This document shows positions 25,849 through 35,945 of a stretch of 64,000 bases of DNA, one piece after another; the stretch's first letter is position 1; each line of letters begins with the position of its first letter. Under the pieces are notes generated by a model that saw only the letters and a program-made list of their open reading frames with translations, had not been told where the DNA came from and searched no databases. A program made the translations under genes and the position numbers. Source of the DNA: Bacteroidaceae bacterium (GTDB lineage Bacteria; Bacteroidota; Bacteroidia; Bacteroidales; Bacteroidaceae); the NCBI GenBank assembly GCA_017483605.1, contig JAFUWG010000036.1:1-64000 (forward strand), written 5' to 3'.

Positions 25849-27654
25849 ATGCAAGACATCAGAAACATCGCAATTATCGCACACGTTGACCACGGAAAGA
25901 CAACACTGGTTGACAAGATGCTTTTAGCAGGCAACCTCTTCCGTGAGAATCAGCAGACAGGGGACTTGATTTTGGATAACAACGAACTGGAACGAGAGCG
26001 TGGCATCACGATTCTCTCGAAAAACGTCTCTATCAATTATAAAGGCACAAAGATTAACGTGATTGACACGCCGGGACACTCTGACTTCGGCGGTGAGGTG
26101 GAGCGTGTGCTGAACATGGCAGACGGGTGCATCCTTTTGGTGGACGCATTTGAGGGTCCCATGCCACAGACGAGATTTGTGTTGCAGAAGGCATTGGAGA
26201 TTGGGCTGAAGCCTGTGGTGGTGGTGAACAAAGTGGACAAGCCGAACTGCCGTCCTGAGGAAGTGTACGAGATGGTGTTCGACCTGATGTTCTCGCTGAA
26301 CGCGACAGAAGACCAACTGGACTTCCCTGTGGTGTATGGTTCTGCAAAACAAGGATGGATGGGTCCTGATTACAGCAAACCCACCACGGATATCACCTAC
26401 CTGCTGGATGTGATTCTGAAGACCATTCCTGCCCCTGTGCAACTGGAAGGGTCGCCTCAGATGCTGATTACGAGCCTTGACTACTCGACTTACACAGGAC
26501 GTATTGCCGTGGGACGTGTGCATCGAGGCACGCTGAAAGCAGGGCAGAATATCACCATCGCCCATCGGGACGGCAGCACAGAGAAGACAAAAATCAAGGA
26601 GTTGCACACATTTGAAGGCATGGGACACCGTTCCACAGAAGAAGTCAGTTCTGGCGACATCTGTGCAGTTATCGGTCTGTCGAACTTTGAGATTGGTGAC
26701 ACCATCTGCGACTATGAAGAGCCAGAGGCATTGCCCACCATCTCGATTGACGAACCTACGATGTCGATGCTCTTCACCATCAACAACTCACCTTTCTTCG
26801 GCAAGGAAGGTAAATATTGTACGAGCCGCCACATCGGCGACCGCTTGTACAAGGAGTTGGAAAAGAACCTCGCCCTGAGAGTAGAGGTGAAAGAAGGCAC
26901 GACTGACCAATGGATTGTCAGCGGACGAGGCGTGTTGCACCTTTCGGTACTGATTGAAACCATGCGTCGAGAAGGATATGAATTGCAAGTGGGTCAGCCG
27001 CAAGTGATTTATAAAGAGATTGACGGCGTGAGATGCGAACCGGTGGAGGAACTGACCATCAACGTGCCTGAAGAGTCTGCCAGCAAGATGATTGACATGG
27101 TGACTCGCCGCAAGGGTGACATGCTGAGCATGGAGGCTCAAGGCGACCGTGTGAACATCGAGTTTGAGATTCCATCACGTGGCATCATCGGACTTCGCAC
27201 CAACGTGTTGACAGCCAGCCAGGGAGAAGCCATCATGGCACACCGCTTCAAGAGTTACCAACCCTTCAAGGGTGAAATCACTCGACGCACCAATGGCTCG
27301 CTGATTGCATTGGAAGGAGGTACGGCTTTCGCTTATGCTATCGACCACCTGCAAGACCGTGGTAAGTTCTTCATCTTCCCACAAGACACGGTGTATGCTG
27401 GACAAGTGGTTGGCGAACACGTACATGAAATTGACCTCGTCATCAATGTGACGAAAGCCAAACAATTAACCAATGTACGTGCCAGCGGAACGGACGAGAA
27501 AGCCCACATCATTCCACCCGTCGTGCTTTCGCTCGAAGAAGCCCTGGAATACATCAAAGCGGATGAGTATGTGGAAGTGACTCCAAAGAGCATGAGAATC
27601 CGCAAAATCATCCTCGACCATCTGGAAAGGAAGCGAGCCAACCGCGAAGATTAA
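25849..27654 (+). CDS. typA: Ribosome-associated GTPase TypA/BipA
   Basis: A 601-aa translational GTPase. The G domain has AHVDHGKTTL (G1, 11-20), ITILSKN (switch I), DTPGHSDFGGEVERV (G3) and VVNKVDKP (G4), followed by EF-G-like domains and the TypA-specific C-terminal domain (for example GGTAFAYAIDHLQDRGKFFI). BipA is involved in 50S assembly and stress or cold growth. The ATG at 25849 is used; the upstream frame would begin inside the promoter box. Confidence 0.96.
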   Translation: MQDIRNIAIIAHVDHGKTTLVDKMLLAGNLFRENQQTGDLILDNNELERERGITILSKNVSINYKGTKINVIDTPGHSDFGGEVERVLNMADGCILLVDAFEGPMPQTRFVLQKALEIGLKPVVVVNKVDKPNCRPEEVYEMVFDLMFSLNATEDQLDFPVVYGSAKQGWMGPDYSKPTTDITYLLDVILKTIPAPVQLEGSPQMLITSLDYSTYTGRIAVGRVHRGTLKAGQNITIAHRDGSTEKTKIKELHTFEGMGHRSTEEVSSGDICAVIGLSNFEIGDTICDYEEPEALPTISIDEPTMSMLFTINNSPFFGKEGKYCTSRHIGDRLYKELEKNLALRVEVKEGTTDQWIVSGRGVLHLSVLIETMRREGYELQVGQPQVIYKEIDGVRCEPVEELTINVPEESASKMIDMVTRRKGDMLSMEAQGDRVNIEFEIPSRGIIGLRTNVLTASQGEAIMAHRFKSYQPFKGEITRRTNGSLIALEGGTAFAYAIDHLQDRGKFFIFPQDTVYAGQVVGEHVHEIDLVINVTKAKQLTNVRASGTDEKAHIIPPVVLSLEEALEYIKADEYVEVTPKSMRIRKIILDHLERKRANRED

Positions 27655-27753
27655 AATTTGCAATGCTCGGAGGCTAAAACTCCATTTTTTAAGAATCTTT
27701 TTGCACAAAAGCAGGGCGTTTGTGCATTCAGAGTGCATTTTATAGCAATATTT

Positions 27754-27785
27754 TTGCATAATTAAAAGAAATATTCCTACCTTTG
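27754..27785 (+). promoter_or_regulatory. acpP-fabF promoter
   Basis: TTG at 27754-27756 and TACCTTTG at 27778-27785 with a 21-base spacer, giving a leader of about 60 bases before acpP. Confidence 0.55.
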
Positions 27786-27852
27786 CACCCGAAACGTGTA
27801 AGAACGGACTAATAAACGAAAATAATCATTAACATTCAAAAACATTAAGATT

Positions 27853-28089
27853 ATGTCTGAAATTGAATCAAGAGTAAAATCTATCATCGTTGAGAAACTC
27901 AACGTTGACGAAGCAGAAGTAAAGCCAGAAGCAAGTTTCACAAACGACCTCGGTGCTGACTCACTTGACACTGTAGAACTTATCATGGAGTTCGAGAAGG
28001 CTTTCGGTATCAATATTCCTGACGATCAGGCTGAAAAGATTGCTACTGTAGGCGACGCTATCGCTTACATCGAGGCTAACGCTAAGTAA
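27853..28089 (+). CDS. acpP: Acyl carrier protein
   Basis: A 78-aa acidic helical protein with the phosphopantetheine site [10 protein letters not shown] (Ser 37). It carries acyl chains in type II fatty acid synthesis. Followed 3 bases later by fabF, the classic pairing. Confidence 0.97.
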   Translation: MSEIESRVKSIIVEKLNVDEAEVKPEASFTNDLGADSLDTVELIMEFEKAFGINIPDDQAEKIATVGDAIAYIEANAK

Positions 28090-28092
28090 ATT

Positions 28093-29355
28093 ATGGAGTT
28101 AAAAAGAGTTGTTGTAACAGGCATTGGTGCCCTCACTCCACTTGGCAACACAGCGGAGGAGTCTTGGGAGAATCTCAAGGCTGGTAAGAGCGGTGCCGGT
28201 CCTATTACTCATTTCGACGCTTCACAGTTCAAGACTCAGTTCGCATGCGAAGTGAAAGGTTTTGACTCGGCTGCTTACATCGACCGTAAGGAAAGCCGCA
28301 AGATGGACCTCTACACTCAGTATGCCCTTGCCGCTGCTAAAATGGCCATCGAAGATTCTGGTATGGACCTTGAGACAGTGGACAGGAACGAAATCGGAGT
28401 GGTGCTCGGTGTAGGTATCGGAGGTATCAAGACTTTTGAGGAAGAGGCTGGCAACTATGCCATCAACGGTCCTCAACTCGGCCCTAAGTTCAATCCGTTC
28501 TTCATTCCAAAGATGATTGCGGACATCGCTTCGGGTCATATCTCCATCCAGTATGGGTTCCGCGGACCTAACTACACAACAACTTCGGCATGTGCTTCAT
28601 CTTCAAGTGCTCTTGCTGACGCATTCAACCTCATCCGCCTGGGTAAGGCAAACGCTATTGTTGCAGGTGGTGCAGAAGCAGCAATCTGGGCATCAGGTGT
28701 GGGTGGCTTCAACGCAATGAAGGCACTCTCTACTCGCAACGAGGAGCCAGAGAAGGCAAGCCGCCCATTCAGTGCGAGCCGCGACGGTTTCGTGATGGGT
28801 GAAGGTGCAGGCATTCTGATTCTTGAAGAACTTGAGCACGCCAAGGCTCGTGGTGCTAAGATTTATGCTGAGATGGTAGGTGCAGGCATGTCTGCCGATG
28901 CTTATCACATCACAGCCACTCACCCAGAGGGTCTCGGTGCCAAACTTGTGATGGAACGTGCACTCAAAGATGCAGGAATGAAGCCAGAGGACATCGACTA
29001 TATCAATGTTCACGGCACATCCACTCACGTAGGCGACATCTCTGAGGCAAAAGCCATCAAGGAAGTGTTCGGAGACGCGGCTTATAGGCTCAACATCAGT
29101 TCAACAAAATCCATGACAGGTCACCTTCTTGGTGCTGCCGGTGCTGTTGAAGCGATGATTAGCGTACTCGCTGTCAAGAACGACATTGTACCTCCGACCA
29201 TTAACCACGCTGAAGGAGATGAAGACCCAGAGATTGACTACAGTCTCAACTTCACATTCAACAAGGCTCAAGAGCGTCCTGTACGTGCCGCTCTCAGCAA
29301 CACCTTCGGCTTCGGTGGTCACAATGCAAGTGTCATCTTTAAGAAATACCAGTAA
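28093..29355 (+). CDS. fabF: Beta-ketoacyl-ACP synthase II
   Basis: A 420-aa condensing enzyme of fatty acid elongation. The catalytic triad is Cys 167 (TTTSACASSSSAL), the first His in INVHGTSTHVGD and the second in FGFGGHNA. The GHLLGAAGAVEA motif is also present. Length fits FabF. Confidence 0.96.
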   Translation: MELKRVVVTGIGALTPLGNTAEESWENLKAGKSGAGPITHFDASQFKTQFACEVKGFDSAAYIDRKESRKMDLYTQYALAAAKMAIEDSGMDLETVDRNEIGVVLGVGIGGIKTFEEEAGNYAINGPQLGPKFNPFFIPKMIADIASGHISIQYGFRGPNYTTTSACASSSSALADAFNLIRLGKANAIVAGGAEAAIWASGVGGFNAMKALSTRNEEPEKASRPFSASRDGFVMGEGAGILILEELEHAKARGAKIYAEMVGAGMSADAYHITATHPEGLGAKLVMERALKDAGMKPEDIDYINVHGTSTHVGDISEAKAIKEVFGDAAYRLNISSTKSMTGHLLGAAGAVEAMISVLAVKNDIVPPTINHAEGDEDPEIDYSLNFTFNKAQERPVRAALSNTFGFGGHNASVIFKKYQ

Positions 29356-29425
29356 TACTGGAGTAAAGTCCCTAAGAAAAACGTTTCGAAGGGGCAAGAC
29401 CTTCAGGAACTTTCCAAAAGTTTAT

Positions 29426-30310
29426 ATGGTGATTTCAGATTTATTTGATAGAATTAGGCTTCTTTTCGTCACTGAAAAGAAGCCTTTTTTACGACTCAAG
29501 TCCATCTTAGGATTCTACCCACACAACATCAGGCTATACAGATTGGCGCTGATGCACAAATCTGTTGCCTACTACGAGCGAGAAAAAGAGAAAGAGGAAC
29601 GTCAAGGACGAAGCAAAACCTGCAAGGTAGAACAGACAAAGAGAAAGCCATCCCATGACGCCTTGTCCAATCATGTCAACAACGAGCGGTTGGAGTTCCT
29701 TGGAGATGCTGTGTTGGGAGCCATCGTTGCCGATATTCTCTACAAGCATTACGGCACCAAGCAAGAAGGTTTCCTGACCAACCTCCGCAGCAAAATCGTG
29801 TGTCGCAATTCGCTCAACAGGTTGGCGGTTGACCTCGGACTTGACAAACTCATTCAGCACACAGGGGCTGTGACGACAGGTCATAACAGTTTCATGAACG
29901 GAAACGCTTTCGAAGCATTCTTCGGTGCCATCTATCTCGACCGAGGCTATAACTATTGCTATCGCTTTTTGGAAGAGAAAGTATTCAAGCACTACATCGA
30001 CATCGACAACATTGCCAAGCAAGAAGGAAACTTCAAGAGCGCACTCATCGAATGGTGCCAGAAGCACCAGTACCAATTTGCATTCCAGCAGAAAGAAACG
30101 CGAGACCGTCGGAATCACAATACCCCCATGTTTCATTCCAGTGTTTTGATAGAAGGCATTTCGTGTGGCACAGGAGATGGTTACAGCAAGAAAGAAAGTG
30201 ACCAGAACGCTGCCAAACAAGCACTGAAACGCATCAAGCGAGAGAAAGAACTATTGAACGGCATCAGGAATGCCGCTCAGCAGAAAAAGAATCAAGCCAC
30301 GCAAGAATAG
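29426..30310 (+). CDS. rnc: Ribonuclease III
   Basis: A 294-aa RNase III. The signature NERLEFLGDAVLG (86-98) holds catalytic acidic residues, and GNAFEAFFGAIYLDRGY is the second acidic motif. A dsRNA-binding domain fills the C terminus (GDGYSKKESDQNAAKQAL). The charged segment EREKEKEERQGRSKTCKVEQ before the signature is longer than in E. coli. The ATG at 29426 is used because the frame further upstream lies inside fabF. It processes rRNA and other double-stranded RNA; the many long hairpins of this window would be possible substrates. Confidence 0.93.
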   Translation: MVISDLFDRIRLLFVTEKKPFLRLKSILGFYPHNIRLYRLALMHKSVAYYEREKEKEERQGRSKTCKVEQTKRKPSHDALSNHVNNERLEFLGDAVLGAIVADILYKHYGTKQEGFLTNLRSKIVCRNSLNRLAVDLGLDKLIQHTGAVTTGHNSFMNGNAFEAFFGAIYLDRGYNYCYRFLEEKVFKHYIDIDNIAKQEGNFKSALIEWCQKHQYQFAFQQKETRDRRNHNTPMFHSSVLIEGISCGTGDGYSKKESDQNAAKQALKRIKREKELLNGIRNAAQQKKNQATQE

Positions 30311-30386
30311 GATAAAAGAAACTTAAAATCCAAAGTTCAAGACACGATTCATGTCACAAGTTTCGCTCTATTTGATAATTTATGTG

Positions 30387-30394
30387 TAACTTTG
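30387..30394 (+). promoter_or_regulatory. -7 box upstream of the GH3-family gene
   Basis: TAACTTTG, 16 bases before ATG 30411. No well-placed -33 box was found. Confidence 0.4.
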
Positions 30395-30410
30395 CATCGT
30401 AAATTACAAA

Positions 30411-31940
30411 ATGATGAATACTACAGGGTTTCTAAACAAGATATATTTCTCAAAACGGCAGAAACAACTTGACAAGTACACGACCCATGCCAAAGACTTG
30501 CAGTTGAAGATTTTACGCCACCTTGTTCGCCAAGGAGCCAAAACCGAATGGGGCGAACAACATCATTATGACCAGATAGCCTCCTACGAGCAATTCTGTC
30601 AGAATGTGCCCGTCAACACGTATGAAGAGTTGAAAGGCTACATCCACAAGATGCGAGAAGGCAAAGAAAATGTGCTTTGGCCCGGAGTGGTACGTTGGTA
30701 CGCCAAATCTTCTGGCACCACCAACGACAAGAGCAAGTTCATTCCCGTCAGTGGAGAAGGGTTGAAGAATATTCACTACCGAGGCGGCACCGATTGTGTC
30801 GTCAGTTATCTGCACATCAACCCCAACAGCAAGTTTTTCTCAGGCAAGAGCCTCATCCTTGGAGGCAGCCATTCCCCCAATCTCAACACCCCTAACAGTT
30901 TGGTCGGTGACCTCAGTGCCATCCTCATTGAGAACATCCCGACGGCAGCCAAAATCATCCGTGTTCCCAAGAAGAAAATCGCCCTGTTGAGCGACTTCGA
31001 AGAGAAACGTGACAAGATTGCCCGTGCAGCCATGGACATGAACATCACCAACCTGAGCGGTGTGCCCTCATGGATGCTCAGCGTGCTCAACCGTGTGATG
31101 GAACTGAAAGGCGTGGACAGCCTCGACCAAGTGTGGCCCAACCTCGAAGTGTTCTTCCACGGCGGCGTAGCGTTCACCCCCTATCGAGAGCAGTACAAGA
31201 ACATCATCAAGTTGCCCAACATGCACTATCTGGAGACCTACAACGCCAGCGAAGGTTTCTTTGGCTTGCAGAACGACCTCCACGACCCGAACATGCTCCT
31301 GATGATTGACTACGGCATCTTCTACGAGTTCTGTCCGATGGACAATCTGGGCGACAATGGCTATCCATTGGACGAAAGCAAGATTGTGCCACTTTGGGGC
31401 ATCGAGCCTGGTGTCAACTACGCCATGATTATCAGCACCAGTTGCGGACTTTGGCGTTACCTCATCGGCGACACCGTCAAGTTCTCACAGAAAGACCCCT
31501 ACAAGTTCTCCATCACCGGTCGCACCAAGCACTTCATCAACGCCTTTGGTGAAGAACTCATCGTTGACAATGCCGAGAAGGGACTTCTTCAGGCATGTGT
31601 CGCCACAGGAGCACAGGTGAAGGACTACACCGCTGCCCCCATCTTCATGGACAGCAACGCCAAGTGCCGCCACCAGTGGGTCATCGACTTTGCCAAGATG
31701 CCTGGGTCTATTGAAGAGTTTGCCGCCATTCTCGACCGTTCTCTCCAAGCCATCAACTCCGACTACGAGGCAAAACGTCATAAGGACATCACCCTTCAGC
31801 CACTCGAAATCATCGTTGCCAAACCAGGTCTTTTCGACGAATGGCTCAAGAGCAAGGGCAAACTGGGTGGACAACACAAGATTCCACGCCTCAGCAACTC
31901 ACGCCAATACATCGAGGAACTCATCTCCATGAACAAATGA
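30411..31940 (+). CDS. GH3-family adenylating enzyme
   Basis: A 509-aa protein of the GH3 family of acyl-adenylating enzymes, named for plant auxin amido synthetases. Visible motifs are WYAKSSGTTNDKSKFIPVS (the phosphate-binding SSGTT), ETYNASEGFFGLQ and LWRYLIGDTVKFS with TGRTKHFINAFGEEL. These indicate ATP-dependent activation of a carboxylate and transfer to an amine or other acceptor; the bacterial substrate is unknown. Overlaps the lipoprotein gene downstream by 4 bases. Confidence 0.9.
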   Translation: MMNTTGFLNKIYFSKRQKQLDKYTTHAKDLQLKILRHLVRQGAKTEWGEQHHYDQIASYEQFCQNVPVNTYEELKGYIHKMREGKENVLWPGVVRWYAKSSGTTNDKSKFIPVSGEGLKNIHYRGGTDCVVSYLHINPNSKFFSGKSLILGGSHSPNLNTPNSLVGDLSAILIENIPTAAKIIRVPKKKIALLSDFEEKRDKIARAAMDMNITNLSGVPSWMLSVLNRVMELKGVDSLDQVWPNLEVFFHGGVAFTPYREQYKNIIKLPNMHYLETYNASEGFFGLQNDLHDPNMLLMIDYGIFYEFCPMDNLGDNGYPLDESKIVPLWGIEPGVNYAMIISTSCGLWRYLIGDTVKFSQKDPYKFSITGRTKHFINAFGEELIVDNAEKGLLQACVATGAQVKDYTAAPIFMDSNAKCRHQWVIDFAKMPGSIEEFAAILDRSLQAINSDYEAKRHKDITLQPLEIIVAKPGLFDEWLKSKGKLGGQHKIPRLSNSRQYIEELISMNK

Positions 31941-34165
31941 ATCGCTTCTCATCACGATTTTTCCACTACACGCTCTTAGCAGCCATCCTCATGCTGCTCA
32001 TTGCGTGTGCCAACATGGGAACACCCGACGGAGGTCCCTACGACGAGACCCCTCCGAAGGTGGTACGCACATCGCCCAAGTTCGGCATGACCAACGCCAA
32101 GAGCGTGAAGAAAATCGTGATTGAGTTCGACGAAATGGTGAAGATAGAAAACGCCATGGAGAAAGTCGTCATCTCGCCGCCGCAGATTGAGCAGCCCGAG
32201 ATAGAGGCGGTGGGCAAGAAGGTCAACATCACCCTGCTCGACTCCCTCAAGCCCAACATGACCTACACCATCGACTTTGCCGATGCCATTGTCGATAACA
32301 ACGAAGGCAACCCCTATGGCGACTACGCCTTCACCTTCTCCACAGGCGAACGGCTCGACACCTTCCAAGTGTCGGGCAATGTGCTTGATGCCAGCAACCT
32401 CGAGCCCATCAAGGGTATGCTGGTCGGATTGTACAAAATCGGCGGAAACGAAGAAGGCGACAGCATCATCACACTCCCCGACTCCACCTTCCGCACCGTT
32501 CCTTTCGAGCGAATTTCACGCACCGACGGCAGCGGCCACTTCGTCATCAAGGGGCTCTCGCCAGGCAAATACCATGCCTTCGCCCTCAACGACCAGAACC
32601 AGAACTTCGTCTATGACCAACGTGCCGAGAAGATTGCCTTCTCCGACCGCATCCTCGAGACCTCCAGCAAGCCAGACCTTCGTCCCGACACCGTTTGGCA
32701 CGACAGCATCCATTACGACTCCATCGTAATGACCCCCTACACCCACTATTTCCCCGACGACATCGTCCTGCTCGCTTTCGAGTCAGCCATCCAAGACCGC
32801 TACTTGCTCAAAAGCGAACGTCCCATCCTCCAGCAGTTCACCCTCTATTTCACCTCGCCCAGCGACACCCTACCCTTGCTCACCGGGCTCAACTTCGATG
32901 CCACCGATGCTTTCATCATCGATGCCTCGCCCAAGAAGGACACCATCAACTACTGGATTAAGGACTCCCTCATCTACAACCTCGACACCCTCGACATCCG
33001 CATAGACTTCTTTGCCACCGACACCACGGGCAACCTCGCCCTCACTTTCGACACCCTCAACCTCGAATCCAAACTCACCAAAGAGAAACTTGCCAAGCAA
33101 CAGAAAGACAAGTTCGAAGAGTGGGCGAAAGAGTACAGGCAGAAAGTGAAAGACGAGAGACGTGCCGCCAAGCGAGCCGAGAAGAAAGCAGAAAAAGAGA
33201 CGGAAGAAGAAAAGCCCGAACCTGTCGAGCCAGCCGAAGCCGTGTCCGAACCGACGGCCGCCGAAGCAGAGCCGCTGGATTCTGTCGCTCCGCCTGCAAA
33301 CATCGAGGTAGAGCCCGAAAACACCGTCGCTCCGTCAACCCCAACAGAAGCAGAACCAGCAAAGGCATCCACCGACAAAGGCGACAAAAAGAAGAAGAAA
33401 AAGAAAGACGAAGACGAGGACATCGAGATACCCCCGATGCCCGAAGAGTTCTTGGAGTTCAAGATGAGCAACTCCCAGGCGTTAGACCCCGACAAGAACA
33501 TCGACTTCGAGTTCAACGAGCCCCTCGACTCCTTCGACCTCTCCAAGATACACTTCAGCCTCAAGGTTGACTCCCTTTTCGAGCCAGCCAAGTTCCTCTT
33601 CCGGCAGGTGCCAGGCAAAATCCTCACCTACCGCCTCTATGCCGAGTGGGAGGCAGATTCCACCTATCAACTCGACATCGACACCGCTGCCTTTGTCAAC
33701 ATCTACGGCAAACGCAACGAGGCACAGAAGCGTACCATCAAGGTCAAGTCCCTCGACACGTACTCCACCCTTTTCGTCGTCCTGCAAGGAGCCGACCCCT
33801 CTGCCATCGTGCAACTGCTGGATGGCAGCGACAAAATCGTCAAGAGTGTCAAGGCAAAAGACGGCAAAGCCGACTTCTACTTCATCAACCCAGGCACCTA
33901 CTACATGCGTCTTTTCAACGACCTCAACGGCAACGGCGAATGGGACACCGGCGACTACGACACCCATCTCCAGCCCGAAGACGTCTATTACTATCCCGAT
34001 GCCCTCACCCTCAAGGCACAGTGGGAGGTCACCCAAAACTGGAACCCCACCGCTCGCCCACGAGCCAAGCAGAAGCCCGAGAAAATCACCAAGCAGAAGC
34101 CCGACAAGGCAAAGAGCACCAAGAACAAAAACGAAGAGAGGTTGAGAAACAAGAACAAAAAGTAA
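31937..34165 (+). CDS. Large Ig-like (Big_5) domain lipoprotein
   Basis: A 742-aa lipoprotein from ATG 31937, which overlaps the GH3 stop (ATGA). Signal with lipobox LIAC (Cys 24), then a bacterial Ig-like domain (ETPPKVVRTSPKFGMTNAKS through YAFTFSTGERLDTF), a carboxypeptidase-regulatory-like fold (LEPIKGMLVGLYKI) and further beta domains. The middle (about 380-500) is Lys/Glu/Pro-rich and likely disordered, and the C terminus is Lys-rich. The GH3-lipoprotein pair looks conserved in this phylum. Function unknown; probably an envelope scaffold. Confidence 0.82.
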   Translation: MNRFSSRFFHYTLLAAILMLLIACANMGTPDGGPYDETPPKVVRTSPKFGMTNAKSVKKIVIEFDEMVKIENAMEKVVISPPQIEQPEIEAVGKKVNITLLDSLKPNMTYTIDFADAIVDNNEGNPYGDYAFTFSTGERLDTFQVSGNVLDASNLEPIKGMLVGLYKIGGNEEGDSIITLPDSTFRTVPFERISRTDGSGHFVIKGLSPGKYHAFALNDQNQNFVYDQRAEKIAFSDRILETSSKPDLRPDTVWHDSIHYDSIVMTPYTHYFPDDIVLLAFESAIQDRYLLKSERPILQQFTLYFTSPSDTLPLLTGLNFDATDAFIIDASPKKDTINYWIKDSLIYNLDTLDIRIDFFATDTTGNLALTFDTLNLESKLTKEKLAKQQKDKFEEWAKEYRQKVKDERRAAKRAEKKAEKETEEEKPEPVEPAEAVSEPTAAEAEPLDSVAPPANIEVEPENTVAPSTPTEAEPAKASTDKGDKKKKKKKDEDEDIEIPPMPEEFLEFKMSNSQALDPDKNIDFEFNEPLDSFDLSKIHFSLKVDSLFEPAKFLFRQVPGKILTYRLYAEWEADSTYQLDIDTAAFVNIYGKRNEAQKRTIKVKSLDTYSTLFVVLQGADPSAIVQLLDGSDKIVKSVKAKDGKADFYFINPGTYYMRLFNDLNGNGEWDTGDYDTHLQPEDVYYYPDALTLKAQWEVTQNWNPTARPRAKQKPEKITKQKPDKAKSTKNKNEERLRNKNKK

Positions 34166-34315
34166 GACCTCTCGTGTTCTCAGATGAAACGAACAAAAGG
34201 GAGGGAAATACTTTTTGTACAGAAGATTTTGATAAAAATTTCTATTTTTGATGCAGTATTTTATCCTTCTGTACGTTTAAATAGAAAAACAAAGAATATC
34301 AAAAAGACAAAGAAA

Positions 34316-34810
34316 ATGAAAAAATTCTTATTTACGCTTTTCTGTTTGGGAATCATTGTGGTTGGATGCAGCAATGACGAGGATACAACTCCTCAGAACT
34401 GTGAACTTCACATACCTGTACTATGTTATGAGGTTACCGACAATGAGTTTTTACTTGCAACAGTATATAACCAAACGACAAGTTTGGCATCTCGTCTGGA
34501 GTCTGTGCACCTATTGGATGCGGACGAGAATTTTATAGCCAACCGATCTGCCTATTTGGAAGGAGACAGTATATATACAGACCCTTGTTTCGTTATTACT
34601 CGCATTGATTCTTGCAACTACAATATCAAGTTCCCAGATAGGCCAGAGAATAGCACTTGTACCCGCATAGGTTTGGGTTTTGATGTTCCTGCTTCTCCCC
34701 CAAATTATTTTTATGCCATAACTTTTGAGTACAACGATGGCAGATGGAGTACACTCGACGCTGCACCGAAAGACATTTGGAACGAGTATAACGTAAATCA
34801 TAAAATTTGA
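34316..34810 (+). CDS. Small lipoprotein of unknown function
   Basis: A 164-aa lipoprotein (MKKFLFTLFCLGIIVVGCSN, lipobox VVGC) with six or so further cysteines and a beta-rich body. Start at ATG 34316, since the upstream frame lacks coding character. Lower GC than the gene before it, which may mean more recent acquisition. No family is recognised. Followed by a strong terminator. Confidence 0.7.
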   Translation: MKKFLFTLFCLGIIVVGCSNDEDTTPQNCELHIPVLCYEVTDNEFLLATVYNQTTSLASRLESVHLLDADENFIANRSAYLEGDSIYTDPCFVITRIDSCNYNIKFPDRPENSTCTRIGLGFDVPASPPNYFYAITFEYNDGRWSTLDAAPKDIWNEYNVNHKI

Positions 34811-34835
34811 GACAATTAAAATACAAGAACCATCC

Positions 34836-34876
34836 AAGAGGTCTCTCCGTTTTCGGAAGACCTCTTTTCTTTTTTC
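34836..34876 (+). terminator. Intrinsic terminator after the small lipoprotein
   Basis: AAGAGGTCT pairs with AGACCTCTT, with inner CTCCG/CGGA pairing, and is followed by TTCTTTTTTCC. It lies between converging genes and may also serve xerD. Confidence 0.7.
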
Positions 34877-34980
34877 CATACTTTCAACTTGCGTTACCTT
34901 GATGCGTATCAATTCGTGTCGAGGTATTGTAATTATATAATACCCGTGCATGAATTGATATGAGACGAGGGAACGACTTG

Positions 34981-35892
34981 TCACTTTTTCATATTTCGAG
35001 GGTGATGCTCAAGAATTTCTTCTCGGAGGTGGGAGGTGTCGATATGGGTATAGATTTGGGTGGTGGCAATGGATTCGTGACCCAACATCGCCTGAATGGC
35101 ACGGAGATTGGCTCCACCTTCGAGCAGGGAGGTGGCAAAGGAATGGCGAAAGGTGTGGGGAGAGACGGTTTTCTTGATGCCGGCTTTCTCAACGAGTTCT
35201 TTTATCATGAGAAACACCATGACACGGGTGAGGGGTTTCTTCCGACGGGCACTGACAAAGACGTAGTCCTGATATTCGAGGGGAATGGCCAACTGGTTGC
35301 GGTCGATGAAGTAGAGTCTGATTTCATGCACCGCCTTGCTCGAGATAGGCACAAGCCGCTGTTTGGAGCCTTTGCCTTCCACCTTGATAAACTCATCGTC
35401 GAGAAACATATTGCTGATTTTCAGTCCAATCAGTTCGCTCACCCGAAGTCCGCAACTGAACAGGGTCTCGATGATGGCTTTGTTACGCTGCCCCTCGGGT
35501 TGGCTGAGGTCGATGACTGATTCGATGGCATCAATCTCTTCCACCGAAAGCACATCGGGCAGATGCTGAGGCCGCTTGGGAAACTCCAGCAGTTCGGTGG
35601 GGTTGATTTCGAGCACATCGCTCAGCACCAGAAAATGGTAGAAACTACGCACGCCCGACAGAATCCGCGAGAGCGAGATGGGGCTGATGCCGATGTCACG
35701 CATCAAGGCAGAGAAGTTGTGGAGGTCCTCCAACTGCACCGTCAGGAAGTCCCTGCCCTCATCCTGAATGAAGCGGAGGAACTTGTCGAGGTCACGCATA
35801 TAGGCATCGATGGTGTTGGAGGAATATGACTTCTCCAACTTCAGATACTGGTAGTAACGACGCACCAGACGTTGCTGTTCTTTTCTGTCCAT
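34981..35892 (-). CDS. xerD: Tyrosine recombinase XerD
   Basis: A 303-aa recombinase with the SAM-like N-terminal domain (1-105) and catalytic domain. Catalytic residues are Arg 150 (SCGLRVSEL), His 246 and Arg 249 (HTFRHSFAT), His 272 (LGHES) and Tyr 281 (QIYTHID). Length and the ending fit chromosomal XerD, which resolves dimers at dif, rather than an integron or conjugative-element integrase. The ATG at 35892 lies 4 bases beyond the promoter box, so the message may be leaderless. Confidence 0.88.
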   Translation of the reverse strand: MDRKEQQRLVRRYYQYLKLEKSYSSNTIDAYMRDLDKFLRFIQDEGRDFLTVQLEDLHNFSALMRDIGISPISLSRILSGVRSFYHFLVLSDVLEINPTELLEFPKRPQHLPDVLSVEEIDAIESVIDLSQPEGQRNKAIIETLFSCGLRVSELIGLKISNMFLDDEFIKVEGKGSKQRLVPISSKAVHEIRLYFIDRNQLAIPLEYQDYVFVSARRKKPLTRVMVFLMIKELVEKAGIKKTVSPHTFRHSFATSLLEGGANLRAIQAMLGHESIATTQIYTHIDTSHLREEILEHHPRNMKK

Positions 35893-35896
35893 ATTG

Positions 35897-35926
35897 CAAA
35901 GATAGGAAATAATTGATAATTGACAA
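35897..35926 (-). promoter_or_regulatory. xerD promoter, probably leaderless
   Basis: TATCTTTG (35904-35897) with TTG at 35926-35924, a 19-base spacer. Only 4 bases separate the box from the ATG, so transcription should begin at or near the start codon. Confidence 0.6.
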
Positions 35927-35945
35927 TTGACAATTGACAATTTAT
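35910..35945. repeat. Short tandem AATTGACAATTGAC repeat
   Basis: Tandem ATTGACA units (AATTGACAATTGACAATTG) lie directly upstream of xerD, partly in its promoter. A second AT-rich tandem stretch (AAATTGTAAATCGTAAATTG) lies at about 36013-36045, beside the protease promoter. Confidence 0.55.

Noticed and set aside
34981-35892. Integrase of a mobile element
   Set aside because: Length, motifs and absence of nearby cargo or attachment repeats fit chromosomal XerD.
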